Below, one piece after another: positions 7,834 through 16,371 of a stretch of DNA of 64,000 nucleotides. Position 1 is the first letter of the stretch. Each line of letters begins with the position of its first letter. The notes beneath the pieces are model-generated. The model was not told the DNA's origin. It saw nothing but the letters and a program-made list of their open reading frames with translations, and made no database searches. The DNA comes from Candidatus Sumerlaeaceae bacterium (GTDB lineage Bacteria; Sumerlaeota; Sumerlaeia; Sumerlaeales; Sumerlaeaceae), in assembly GCA_019695055.1 (NCBI GenBank), contig JAIBAT010000155.1, forward strand, positions 1 to 64,000, in the 5' to 3' direction. The position numbers were made by a program, and so were the translations under genes.

Positions 7834-8859
7834 TCAGCCCGGCGGGGTCAACTGACCGCGAAGTATTTCAGCGGCTTTTTCCGGAAGGACTGAGTTGATG
7901 TAAAAGCCGGTCCCGTACTCGAATCCTGCGACCTTGGTGGCACGAGGGATAATCTCAATGTGCCAGTGGTAGTAATCATTTAGCTTGGCAGTTGGCGTGT
8001 TGTAGCGTTTCTCAGGCTGCGCCGGACTGCTGTGGATGATGAGGTTGTAGGGCGGATCTTCAAGAGCCGTGGCAAGCAGGGTGAGCACCGACTTTACCGC
8101 ATCGGCCAGCACGAGCAGGCTTTCATCCGTCGCAAGATGATAAGAATTCAGGTGCTCCTTGGGATAGACCCAGGTCTCGAAGGGGAACTTGGAAGCGAAC
8201 GGTGTGAGGGCCACAAACCCTTCGTTCTCGTAAACCATACGGGGACCATCGGAATCCTGGGCAAGGATATCGCAGAAGACGCAGCGTTCCTTGATTTTCC
8301 AGTACTCCTGGGCGTGGTTGATTTCTTCGTAAACCCAACGTGGCACGATGGGAAGCGCAATGATCTGCGAATGAGGGTGTGGGTGAACCGCGCCTGCAAC
8401 GTCCCCGTAATTTCGAAATATCTGCATGTACCGGAAGCGTGGGTCGCGCATCAGGTCGTTCATCCGATCACGCAGCATATGGAGGATTTCTGCGATCTTT
8501 TCCACGGAGGACAGATGGAGCAGCGCGCTGTGATCGGGCGTCTCCACGATGACCTCGTGGGCTCCGATCCCGTTCATCATGTCGTAGAGGCCTTCGCCCC
8601 TTCGGTTTGTCTTGCCCTCAATGTGGAGCACTGCATGGGCATTGGGCACGGCGCGAACGGTCCAGCCTGGTCCGTTCTTCAGCCCACCCTGTCGGTAGGC
8701 GGCCACTTCGGGCAGGGTCATACTCTCGTTCTTCTCGCAGTACAGGCACCCACCTGCTGGCATGTTAACCACTCGGGCCGGAGCTTCGGGTTTTTGGTAT
8801 TCCTCGTCCGTGTAGATAACCCAACCGTGGGACAAGGGATCTTTTCGCAGTGTTGACAT
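7834..8859 (-). CDS. galT: Galactose-1-phosphate uridylyltransferase
   Basis: This HIT-superfamily nucleotidyltransferase of the Leloir pathway exchanges UMP between UDP-glucose and galactose-1-phosphate. At 341 residues it has family length. Visible signatures are CLYCEKNE and CVFCDI (metal-binding Cys pairs), NYGDVAGAVHPHPHSQI with the catalytic HPHPH segment, and HWHIEIIPR near the C-terminus. The Met at 8859 (MSTLRKDPLSHGWVIY) matches the family start. An upstream GTG/ATG would add about 20 residues that look unrelated. It is divergent from comEC; no galK or galE is nearby. It probably feeds galactose from degraded glycans into central metabolism. Confidence 0.92.
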   Translation of the reverse strand: MSTLRKDPLSHGWVIYTDEEYQKPEAPARVVNMPAGGCLYCEKNESMTLPEVAAYRQGGLKNGPGWTVRAVPNAHAVLHIEGKTNRRGEGLYDMMNGIGAHEVIVETPDHSALLHLSSVEKIAEILHMLRDRMNDLMRDPRFRYMQIFRNYGDVAGAVHPHPHSQIIALPIVPRWVYEEINHAQEYWKIKERCVFCDILAQDSDGPRMVYENEGFVALTPFASKFPFETWVYPKEHLNSYHLATDESLLVLADAVKSVLTLLATALEDPPYNLIIHSSPAQPEKRYNTPTAKLNDYYHWHIEIIPRATKVAGFEYGTGFYINSVLPEKAAEILRGQLTPPG

Positions 8860-8958
8860 GAAGAAACGAAGCCTCGCCCAGGGAGATTGTTCCAGAAAAA
8901 ACTGACCCCAGAAAATCATTGAACGTACGGGCTTGATTATCCAGTTCGGCAGTGGCTC

Positions 8959-11385
8959 ATGGGGCGAATGAAATTCTTCAAGCGCCCGATGTTACCGGTG
9001 CTGCTCATGTTCATGGGTGGCCTTGTGGCGGGGCGCGCCCTGTGGCCGTTTCCATGGTGGGCCACTCTTCTCGTTGGACTGTTCGGCCTCATCATTGCCG
9101 TCGGGATGACGATCAGGGGGCGTGACACTTCAGCCCTGTTGCTCTTCCTGGCAATCTGCATGGGAGCGGCAAGAATAGCGCCCCTCATGGCGGAGCGGGA
9201 AGTCGCGGAGAACCTCGCACGAACGCTGGATCCCGTTCGCCCGATGTTGATGGAAGGGCGGGTTGAAGCGTCCGCAGGGGAAGGGGATTCCGGCCCAAAG
9301 TCGATTACACTGAGGGATGTCGTGGTGACCGGCAGCGTTCCCCGGCGCATTCCCGGGCGGGTGCGCCTTTCCGTGAACAGTCGAACAACGTCGTCGCCGA
9401 TACGGGAATTCTATGCAGGCGAAACCATTCGTGCCTTTGGGCAATTGGGGAGGCCGCAATCCTTCTCAAATTTCGGCACCCCGGATTTCCGGGAGTATCT
9501 GGCTATGGACCGGGTTTACTTCACGGCCCGTGTCCATTCCGCCCAGTTGATTCAGCGTATCAGTAGGGGCCTGCAAGCTGCCGCGAAGCTCTATGCGGGT
9601 CTCGCCGCAGCCCGGCAGTTTGCCACCGACTTCCTGCTGGGCCATATGCCGGATCACGAGGGACGGCTGATTGTCTCCATGTTCTTCAATGATCGGAAGC
9701 TACTTTCTCCGGAGGATCAGGAGGTCTTCCGCAACAGCGGCACTATGCACCTTTTTGCAGTCAGCGGCCTCCACATCGCCATGTTTGCGGGTCTGCTGTT
9801 GCTGCTGCTCCGGGCCTGCAGGGTGCCGATTCGTTCATCATGGGTCGTGATTGTGGTCGTCCTTCTGCTCTATGTGACCATGCTGGATTTCATCCCGCCT
9901 GCGGCCAGATCACTGTGGATGGCTCTCGCCTATGCGAGTGGTTTGTGGCTCAAGCGGGAAGTCGACACAATTAGCGCACCGGCATTCGGCGTTTTTGTGA
10001 TTCTGGTAATGGAACCACTCGCGCTTTGGCAGGCCAGTTTCCTGCTGTCGGCGGGTGGAGTGGTCGGCATTGTGGTATTTGTTCCACTTTTTACGAAGTG
10101 GCTGTCGCCCCTTCCGGACGAACCCGGATTTTTCCAGAAATCGTGGCGCTGGGTCTACGAGGCGTTCGCCGTCAGTATCGCTGTGACCCTGGTACTCCTC
10201 CCGCTGCAGCTCCTCCTCTTTCAGCAGTTTAATGTGCTGACGCCAGTCATCAATATCTTTGCGGCGGCTCTGTCGGGAGTAGCCCTCGGCGGGGCTATCG
10301 CCACAGTCGCTTTTGGGGCCGCGATACCAATTCTTGCGGCGCCAATGGGGGCTGCAACGGGAATGATCATGACGGCAATTTTCGAGATTTCGAGAATTGG
10401 CTCAGATCAGACGTGGGCCATGGTTTACTGTGCGCGTCCACCATATTGGGCCATTGGGGCGTACTACCTCATCCTCGGTTCCGGGTATTACATGGTTCAT
10501 CGCGACACGCCCGAATTCCCGAAGAAGAGTCGCGCACGGCTTGTTGTCCATATGCTTGCTGCGGTTCTAGTGCTTGTGGTTTCAGCGGTTGTCGGGGCGA
10601 TGAACTGCACCCTTCGAATCTATTTTCTGGATGTAGGGCAGGGAGATTCCACCCTGGTGCGATTTCCCACCGGGCAGACGTTGCTTGTGGACGCCGGAAA
10701 TGTGCTGCCGGATCTGGGCAAACTGGTGGTGAGGCCCCAGCTTTCAGCGCTTGGTGTCCGCCCGCTTGGTCAGTTGGTGGCAACCCACGATGACGCGGAT
10801 CACATAGGCGGAATGCCGACCCTCTTGCGCAGCCATCCGGTGGCTTCGTTCATGGCTGGCGGGAAAAAGGAAGGAAAGAGTGCGTTGCTGTCGGAAATTG
10901 AGACCGTGATCGCCGGGAAGAAAATTCCCAGTTCGACGGCAACGACTTCGTCTGTGGTCCAGTTGGACGATCATACCACCATCGAGATACTCAATCCCGG
11001 CTGGTCGGCTGATGGCGATTCGGTTCGGGATAATGATAGGTCAATTGTCCTTCGCATAAGCCACGGGGGTTTCACGGCACTTTTGATGGCCGATGCTGAG
11101 CGATCGGTTGAGGAGAGGTTGATACGGGAGGGGATCGGTCGGTGCGATGTCCTGAAAGTGGGACATCATGGAAGCCGAACCAGTAGCACTGAGCGTTTTA
11201 TCGCGGAAACTTCCCCGACAGTTTCAATCATCTCTTGCGGTTATCGAAACAACTTTGGACACCCCCATCGGGAGGTGCTTCGGCGCCTGGAAGGAGTGGG
11301 CTCGACGGTCTACCGGACGGATGTATCAGGCGCCATCCTCGTGAAGTCTGACGGCAAGAATTATACGGTTACGACTGCGCGCTGA
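8959..11385 (+). CDS. comEC: DNA internalisation/competence protein ComEC/Rec2
   Basis: This 808-residue inner-membrane protein has the full ComEC architecture: two N-terminal helices (~8-55), an OB-like DUF4131 segment (~70-170), the polytopic Competence domain (~215-520) with SGTMHLFAVSGLHIAMFAG, and a cytoplasmic metallo-beta-lactamase-like domain (~545-805). The last carries FLDVGQGDST, the metal motif THDDADHIGG and KVGHHGSRTS. ComEC forms the channel for single-stranded DNA during transformation, and the metal domain is thought to degrade the other strand. Other competence genes are absent here. Metal ligands look intact, so the protein is probably active. Confidence 0.95.
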   Translation: MGRMKFFKRPMLPVLLMFMGGLVAGRALWPFPWWATLLVGLFGLIIAVGMTIRGRDTSALLLFLAICMGAARIAPLMAEREVAENLARTLDPVRPMLMEGRVEASAGEGDSGPKSITLRDVVVTGSVPRRIPGRVRLSVNSRTTSSPIREFYAGETIRAFGQLGRPQSFSNFGTPDFREYLAMDRVYFTARVHSAQLIQRISRGLQAAAKLYAGLAAARQFATDFLLGHMPDHEGRLIVSMFFNDRKLLSPEDQEVFRNSGTMHLFAVSGLHIAMFAGLLLLLLRACRVPIRSSWVVIVVVLLLYVTMLDFIPPAARSLWMALAYASGLWLKREVDTISAPAFGVFVILVMEPLALWQASFLLSAGGVVGIVVFVPLFTKWLSPLPDEPGFFQKSWRWVYEAFAVSIAVTLVLLPLQLLLFQQFNVLTPVINIFAAALSGVALGGAIATVAFGAAIPILAAPMGAATGMIMTAIFEISRIGSDQTWAMVYCARPPYWAIGAYYLILGSGYYMVHRDTPEFPKKSRARLVVHMLAAVLVLVVSAVVGAMNCTLRIYFLDVGQGDSTLVRFPTGQTLLVDAGNVLPDLGKLVVRPQLSALGVRPLGQLVATHDDADHIGGMPTLLRSHPVASFMAGGKKEGKSALLSEIETVIAGKKIPSSTATTSSVVQLDDHTTIEILNPGWSADGDSVRDNDRSIVLRISHGGFTALLMADAERSVEERLIREGIGRCDVLKVGHHGSRTSSTERFIAETSPTVSIISCGYRNNFGHPHREVLRRLEGVGSTVYRTDVSGAILVKSDGKNYTVTTAR

Positions 11386-11556
11386 CGGGGTGGCCATCGA
11401 AAAAAACGCTGGTTTTAAGCCATTCAGGGCCTCTTCCTCAAAGTCTCGAATTTGAATTGCAGGTCTTTGTCTTGTAAGGCGATTCTAAACCGATGGAAAT
11501 GAGAACGATGAACTGCGGTTTTGCGACAGTGGGATGGGGTTTTGGAGGGGTGCGGC

Positions 11557-12768
11557 GTGGCGCTTGATTACGTTACAGCCGGGGAGTCCCACGGGCCGCA
11601 ACTGACCGCCATTCTCCGTGGATTGCCATCCGGACTGCTGGTGACGGCCGAGGATATCAATGAAGACCTTGCGAAGCGCCAGTTGGGCTATGGCCGCGGC
11701 GCACGCATGAAGATTGAGAAGGACACGGTTCAGATTCTCTCTGGTGTGCGCAAGGGTTACACCCTCGGATCGCCCGTCACGATGGCAGTCATTAATCGTG
11801 ATTACCAGGTCTGGATTGACCAAATGGCTCCTGAGCCAGGGGATTTGGACGATCGCAAGGTGGTCACCCGGCCGCGACCGGGTCATGCGGACCTTGTCGG
11901 CGCGCTGAAGTTCAATCATCGGGATGCCCGAAACATATTAGAGCGCTCAAGCGCCCGTGAAACCGCTGCCAGGGTTTCGGTTGGCGCCGTATGCAAGGCC
12001 TTCCTACGAGAATTCGGCATAACCATTTACAGTCATGTCGTGAATCTGGGTGGTATCAAGGTGGATGCATCTGGATTGGCCCACGAGGAAATCCAGAAGA
12101 GAGCCGATGCCAGCGAACTGCGTGTGGCTCGTCCCGAGGTCGAGCAGGCCATGCGGGAACTGGTGGACAGGGCCAAGACAGAAGGCGACACGGTGGGCGG
12201 AGTCTATGAAGTTGTAGCTTTGGGTGTGCCGCTGGGCCTCGGCAATACGATGAATTGGGATGAGAAGATCGATGCACGCCTTGCCCAGGGGATCATGAGT
12301 TGCCAGGCCATCAAAGGAGTGAGCATTGGCATGGGCTTCGACGTGGCGGATACACCCGGGTCAGGGGTTCACGACCCAATCGCCTTTCACAAGGATTCTG
12401 CTGCCGCAGCGAAACGCAATGCAGAGGTAGGGCGCGGCGCCTCCGGTGGGTTTTACCATGTCTCCAACAACGCCGGTGGCATCGAAGGCGGCATGACAAA
12501 CGGGGAGCCCGTTATCATCCGTGCAGCCATGAAGCCTATTGCCACGCTCATGAAGCCTTTGCAGTCGGTTGATCTCAAGACAAAGGAAGCATTCGAGGCT
12601 GTGAAGGAGCGCAGTGACGTGTGCGCCGTTCCTGCGGCGGGTATCGTGGGTGAGGCCATCGTTGCGTTCATACTCGCAAAGGCCTTCCTGGAAAAGTTTG
12701 GTGGCGACTCCATGGCAGAGGTTCGCCGCAATTACGACTCCTACGTGCAGTTCATGAAGGAGTATTGA
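11557..12768 (+). CDS. aroC: Chorismate synthase
   Basis: This FMN-dependent enzyme makes chorismate from 5-enolpyruvylshikimate-3-phosphate, the last shikimate-pathway step. The GTG at 11557 is chosen because GGAGGGG stands 6 bases upstream and TAGESHG then falls near the N-terminus as in the family; a TTG at 11521 would add an odd 12-residue lead. The protein has 403 residues. Signatures: GESHGPQLTA, RPRPGHADL, RSSARETAARV and SNNAGGIEGGMTNGEP. Its TGA overlaps the ATG of the aroK-cmk fusion by one base, so the two are translationally coupled. Confidence 0.96.
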   Translation: MALDYVTAGESHGPQLTAILRGLPSGLLVTAEDINEDLAKRQLGYGRGARMKIEKDTVQILSGVRKGYTLGSPVTMAVINRDYQVWIDQMAPEPGDLDDRKVVTRPRPGHADLVGALKFNHRDARNILERSSARETAARVSVGAVCKAFLREFGITIYSHVVNLGGIKVDASGLAHEEIQKRADASELRVARPEVEQAMRELVDRAKTEGDTVGGVYEVVALGVPLGLGNTMNWDEKIDARLAQGIMSCQAIKGVSIGMGFDVADTPGSGVHDPIAFHKDSAAAAKRNAEVGRGASGGFYHVSNNAGGIEGGMTNGEPVIIRAAMKPIATLMKPLQSVDLKTKEAFEAVKERSDVCAVPAAGIVGEAIVAFILAKAFLEKFGGDSMAEVRRNYDSYVQFMKEY

Positions 12769-14009
12769 TGACCGCCAACGCCGTTCTCATAGGGATGATG
12801 GGCAGCGGAAAGAGCACCGTGGGCCGGCTTGTGGCCGAGCGCACGGGGATGGCGTTTGTTGATCTCGATCAGATGATCATGGACCGCTGTGGCCTGACAA
12901 TTACCCAGATTTTCGATGCGGGCGGTGAGGCCAAGTTTCGCGAGATGGAAACGGAGGCGCTTCGGGAGATCCTGTCGACCAACCACACGGTCATCGCCAC
13001 GGGCGGCGGAGTGATTACGAAAGCAGAGAATCGCCGCTTATTGCGACAGATTGGCAAGGTCTTCTGGCTGGATGCACCTGCCGAGACGCTGATTGAGCGG
13101 ATAGGCGACGATGAATCACGCCCCATGCTGCGGGGTGGGGACGCGCTTAAGCGCCTGGAACAACTCATTGTCGAGCGCCGGGAGCACTATGCTGACGCCT
13201 CCGATATCCACCTCGACACTATGGAGTACTCGCCGGAAGAGATTGCCATCCGGATCGAGCAGGAGTTGGGGGAGGTCATCGAGGAGTTTGAGGAGGATGT
13301 CTTTGGCACCATCATAGCCATTGATGGTCCCGTGGCCTCGGGAAAGAGCACCGTGGCTAAGGCAATTGCGCGGCGTCTGGACTATGTCCACGTGGATACT
13401 GGCGCCATGTATCGTTGCGTAACATTTGAGGCCACACGCCGGGGGGTCAGACTGGATGATCCAGAGGGACTTGCCGCGGTGGCTCATTCCGTGGATATTC
13501 GCTTCATTGAGCCGGGTACTGGCGCCATGCCTCATGGCGACAGCGAGCATAAGCGAGTCCTTCTCAATGGTGAGGACGTGACCGAGGAGATTCGGTCACC
13601 GGAAGTAAGCCGCAACACCAGTTCTGTGGCGGATGTTCCTGCTGTGCGGGGAGAGTTGGTCCGTCTTCAGCGAGAGATTGCATTGAAGGGCCACAGTGTC
13701 CTGGAAGGGCGCGACATCTCCACCGTGGTTGTTCCAGAGGCACGATGGAAGATTTTCCTCGCAGCTTCGCTCGATGAGCGCGTTGAAAGGCGTTTTCGCC
13801 AGTACAAGGCCAAGGGGCAGGACGTGGACCTCGAACAGTTGCGCCACGACATCATTGTGCGCGATGAACGCGACCGAACCCGCCCCCAGGGGGGGCTCAG
13901 GTTGGCGGATCACGCCATTATTTTCGATACTACCGGCATCAGTCTTGAAGAGGTGGTGGAAACCGTCGCCATGATGGTGACCTCCGCGGCCGGAGCGCCT
14001 TCCAAGTAG
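12768..14009 (+). CDS. Bifunctional shikimate kinase / cytidylate kinase (AroK-Cmk fusion)
   Basis: One 413-residue frame contains two complete kinases. Residues 1-170 are shikimate kinase: P-loop GMMGSGKST (9-17), VDLDQMI and FREME for shikimate, the ATGGGVI glycine motif and the lid around SRPMLRGG. Residues ~183-405 are CMP kinase: P-loop IDGPVASGKST (from 185), VHVDTGAMYR, GRDISTVVVPEA and DERDRTRP. A short acidic linker (EEFEEDVFG) joins them. The frame runs through the junction without a stop or internal SD, so this looks like a true fusion. AAGGAG sits 5 bases before the ATG. It is followed by plsC, and cmk-plsC adjacency is known in other bacteria. Confidence 0.95.
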   Translation: MTANAVLIGMMGSGKSTVGRLVAERTGMAFVDLDQMIMDRCGLTITQIFDAGGEAKFREMETEALREILSTNHTVIATGGGVITKAENRRLLRQIGKVFWLDAPAETLIERIGDDESRPMLRGGDALKRLEQLIVERREHYADASDIHLDTMEYSPEEIAIRIEQELGEVIEEFEEDVFGTIIAIDGPVASGKSTVAKAIARRLDYVHVDTGAMYRCVTFEATRRGVRLDDPEGLAAVAHSVDIRFIEPGTGAMPHGDSEHKRVLLNGEDVTEEIRSPEVSRNTSSVADVPAVRGELVRLQREIALKGHSVLEGRDISTVVVPEARWKIFLAASLDERVERRFRQYKAKGQDVDLEQLRHDIIVRDERDRTRPQGGLRLADHAIIFDTTGISLEEVVETVAMMVTSAAGAPSK

Positions 14010-14024
14010 AGAGATTCCCAGACC

Positions 14025-14669
14025 ATGTCGTCCATGCCACCGTTTTTCTTTTTCGTTTCGCGAACCCTCAAGGTCCTTTGCAAAATTCTTTTTCGATTTG
14101 AACACCACGGTGCGGAAAACGTCCCGCAAACCGGGGGAGTGATTCTGGCATCGAATCACGCCAGTCACCTGGACCCGGTGGTGATTGCCTGTTCGTTGCA
14201 CCGGTCGTGCAATGCCATGGCCAAGGAAGCGCTGTTCAAGGTTCCGGTTTTCAGCTGGGTGATTCGCAAACTTGGGGCTTACCCTGTCCGTCCAAGCGGT
14301 GTGGACCGCACCTCGATCCGGCAATGTGTGGAGGCTGCGAAATCAGGGAACGCCTTGATAATATTCCCGGAAGGCCAGCGTACCGATAACGGTGAACTCC
14401 AGCCGGCGCGGGCGGGTGTGGGAATGATTGCCGCGATGGCCGGTGTGCCAGTGGTGCCGATCTACGTTCAGGGTTCCTACGATGCGCTGCCGCGAGGGAG
14501 TCACTGGCCGCGGCTGGCCAAAATCCATGTGTACTTCGGAAAGCCCATTCTGCCGCCCACCGAGGGGAGCGGAGATGGAAGGCGCCCCCGTGACCGTAAC
14601 GATGCATTCACTGACCAGATTATGGCGGAAATTGCAAGGCTGGGCGGTGTAAAGCTCCTTAGAAACTAA
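14025..14669 (+). CDS. plsC: 1-acyl-sn-glycerol-3-phosphate acyltransferase
   Basis: This 214-residue enzyme acylates lysophosphatidic acid to phosphatidic acid at the inner membrane. The catalytic HX4D box is seen as NHASHLD (~44-50), with the substrate box FPEGQRT (~113-119) and VPVVPIYVQG further on. An N-terminal hydrophobic stretch (FFFFVSRTLKVLCKILF) probably anchors it. It begins 15 bases after aroK-cmk and ends the operon at an inverted repeat. A WaaF- or HlyJ-type acyltransferase role is less likely because all four PlsC blocks are in order. Confidence 0.9.
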   Translation: MSSMPPFFFFVSRTLKVLCKILFRFEHHGAENVPQTGGVILASNHASHLDPVVIACSLHRSCNAMAKEALFKVPVFSWVIRKLGAYPVRPSGVDRTSIRQCVEAAKSGNALIIFPEGQRTDNGELQPARAGVGMIAAMAGVPVVPIYVQGSYDALPRGSHWPRLAKIHVYFGKPILPPTEGSGDGRRPRDRNDAFTDQIMAEIARLGGVKLLRN

Positions 14670-14670
14670 G

Positions 14671-14702
14671 GAGGGCGGATCACTCTTCGTGAGTCCGCCC
14701 TC
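14671..14702. terminator. Hairpin between convergent plsC and the small acidic-protein gene
   Basis: GAGGGCGGA (14671-14679) pairs with TCCGCCCTC (14694-14702), and an inner TCAC/GTGA extends the stem. It begins one base after plsC stops. No strong T tract follows on either strand, so it may end transcripts by Rho or act mainly as a 3' end stabiliser. Confidence 0.6.
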
Positions 14703-14734
14703 GCTTGAAACTTGATCGTGTCAAAGGAAACGAA

Positions 14735-15013
14735 TTAGAACTCGGGTTCCTCCTCCTCCTCTTCCTCTTCCTCTTCGTCCTCGTCGTCTTCGTCTTCATT
14801 GAACTGCTCGAACAAATTGCAACCGCTGTCGCCGGAGACGGAAAGCTCATATTCCTCGAGGTCCGGGTGGATGCAATGGGCTATTGTTTCATCGGAAACG
14901 TCGTCCTCCTCGCGGTCGACGTCGAAAAACTGGCAATCCTTGCACGGACCGGAGACGCGTTCCTCCTCCTCGTCATCTTCGTCTTCGTCGTACAACTTCC
15001 TGCCTTTTGGCAT
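14735..15013 (-). CDS. Small highly acidic protein with a conserved-looking Cys motif
   Basis: This 92-residue protein is of unknown function. Acidic runs flank a core with CKDC (Cys24, Cys27), HCIHP (Cys47) and DSGCNLF (Cys65). The arrangement CxxC...HC-x-HP...GCN could bind a metal, probably zinc or an Fe-S cluster, but the family is not recognised. The last 20 residues are almost all Glu/Asp. An SD-like AAGGA lies close upstream on the minus strand. It stands alone, convergent with plsC. The sequence is too structured in its Cys region to be an antisense artefact. Confidence 0.7.
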   Translation of the reverse strand: MPKGRKLYDEDEDDEEEERVSGPCKDCQFFDVDREEDDVSDETIAHCIHPDLEEYELSVSGDSGCNLFEQFNEDEDDEDEEEEEEEEEEPEF

Positions 15014-15113
15014 GATCGGATCCTTTCCTTAAGGGCAAATATGTAACGGGATCTTTTCCAAGAACGCGGAGTCAAACAGAACATCCGGTGTAGCTTGTCA
15101 AGTGCAACCCATA

Positions 15114-15150
15114 GGCAAAAAACGGCCCGAAATTTGGGATGTTTTTTGCC
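15114..15150. other. Perfect 10-bp A/T-rich inverted repeat in a divergent intergenic region
   Basis: GGCAAAAAAC (15114-15123) and GTTTTTTGCC (15141-15150) are separated by 17 bases. It lies between the small acidic-protein gene and the LolA-like gene, both transcribed away from it. It could be a protein-binding site or a leftover repeat. Confidence 0.45.
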
Positions 15151-15239
15151 CTGTTGAAGCCAAGCTAAACCCACACAACGAAGCAATATTCGCCGATGTT
15201 TACGGGTAGATTGGATCAATTTTCAGCGAGGCTTTTTCG

Positions 15240-16301
15240 ATGAGCGCAACATTCCGCGGCACACGTATATTGGCATTGAATCTGGTCCTACTTGCCATTA
15301 CGGGACTCGCCAGGAGCGGACCCGCCGAGGACTACCTTAGGGCATGGTCCTTTCGGGACTACGAAACGATGTACGGCCTGGCTCCGTCTGTGGTTCGCGA
15401 CAAGATTTCCAAGCCCGACTACTTCGCAGCGGCGGCTTCCCTGCCTGTTCCCTCTGCCGAGCCTTTAGTGGTTTCCCGATCCAACCGTAGCGGCAACGAA
15501 TTCGTCTATTTCCAATATTCGGTGTCGGGTGAAACCGGGGCCCCTCAAAAGGGTTCCATTGTAGTCAAAGGAGCCACCATTGAACATCCGGAATTGCTGG
15601 CGAAGGTCGCGGCAGGACAATCGACAGGTGGTACAACTTCCCTTGGTGCGACCGGACCTGCGAAGGCGACAGGTGCGTCCACGGTCGTTGACGGTGAGAC
15701 GCTGGATTCCATCCTCAAGAAAATGGACGACGCCACCTCTTCTGCCGAGACGCTTCGTGCTCGTGTATCGGTTTCCGGATCCTTCATGGCCCAATCCATC
15801 AACGAGGCCGGAAGCCTGATTTTTAAGCACCCCAGCAGTTTTCGGCTCGACATGAAAAGTTTTGTCATGGTGGCCAGCAACGGCAGGAGCTATATTTACT
15901 CCGCACCGGCAAATATGGTGGTGGAGCTCGGATCCCTGGGCGATTTTGAGTTTTCTCCCGGAATTGGTTCGAACTCCTCCGAGTTACGTAGCAAATACGA
16001 TATTCGGCTTGCCGGCACGGGAGACGTATCCGGAATGCGGGCCTTCAAGTTGGTTCTAAAACCAACGCAGTCCTCCCTCAGTAGTCTGACTGGTGGCAGC
16101 GCCTTTTCCCTCTGGGTCAGCCGCGACACCTGGCTTCCCGTTCGCACGGAGGCCTCCGGGCTCAAGGTGGACTACATGGACATGGTGTTCAATGGGGCCG
16201 GAGTCGGAGACAAGACGTTTGAGTTCATGGCTCCGCAAGGTGCGACGGTGCTTTCGCTTGATTCGCTTATGGGTGCCATGGCCTCCCCCGGGCTGAAATA
16301 G
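15240..16301 (+). CDS. Secreted protein with C-terminal LolA-like (DUF2092-type) domain
   Basis: This gene predicts 353 residues. An N-terminal hydrophobic segment (~8-25) is a probable signal peptide. Residues ~28-110 form a small unrecognised domain, followed by a Gly/Thr-rich linker. Residues ~155-345 show the LolA/LolB pattern: an amphipathic helix ([20 protein letters not shown]), then alternating strands with [46 protein letters not shown] and [16 protein letters not shown]. Such folds bind lipid or lipidated partners in the periplasm. It is not LolA itself, because the N-terminal domain is extra and lolB/lolCDE are absent. A second LolA-like lipoprotein is at 51820. Confidence 0.7.
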   Translation: MSATFRGTRILALNLVLLAITGLARSGPAEDYLRAWSFRDYETMYGLAPSVVRDKISKPDYFAAAASLPVPSAEPLVVSRSNRSGNEFVYFQYSVSGETGAPQKGSIVVKGATIEHPELLAKVAAGQSTGGTTSLGATGPAKATGASTVVDGETLDSILKKMDDATSSAETLRARVSVSGSFMAQSINEAGSLIFKHPSSFRLDMKSFVMVASNGRSYIYSAPANMVVELGSLGDFEFSPGIGSNSSELRSKYDIRLAGTGDVSGMRAFKLVLKPTQSSLSSLTGGSAFSLWVSRDTWLPVRTEASGLKVDYMDMVFNGAGVGDKTFEFMAPQGATVLSLDSLMGAMASPGLK

Positions 16302-16371
16302 CCGGTCCTTTAGGCTTGATTACGAATCCCGCAACGCTTGTAAACCAAGCACTTTACGATACGGCAGGCCA

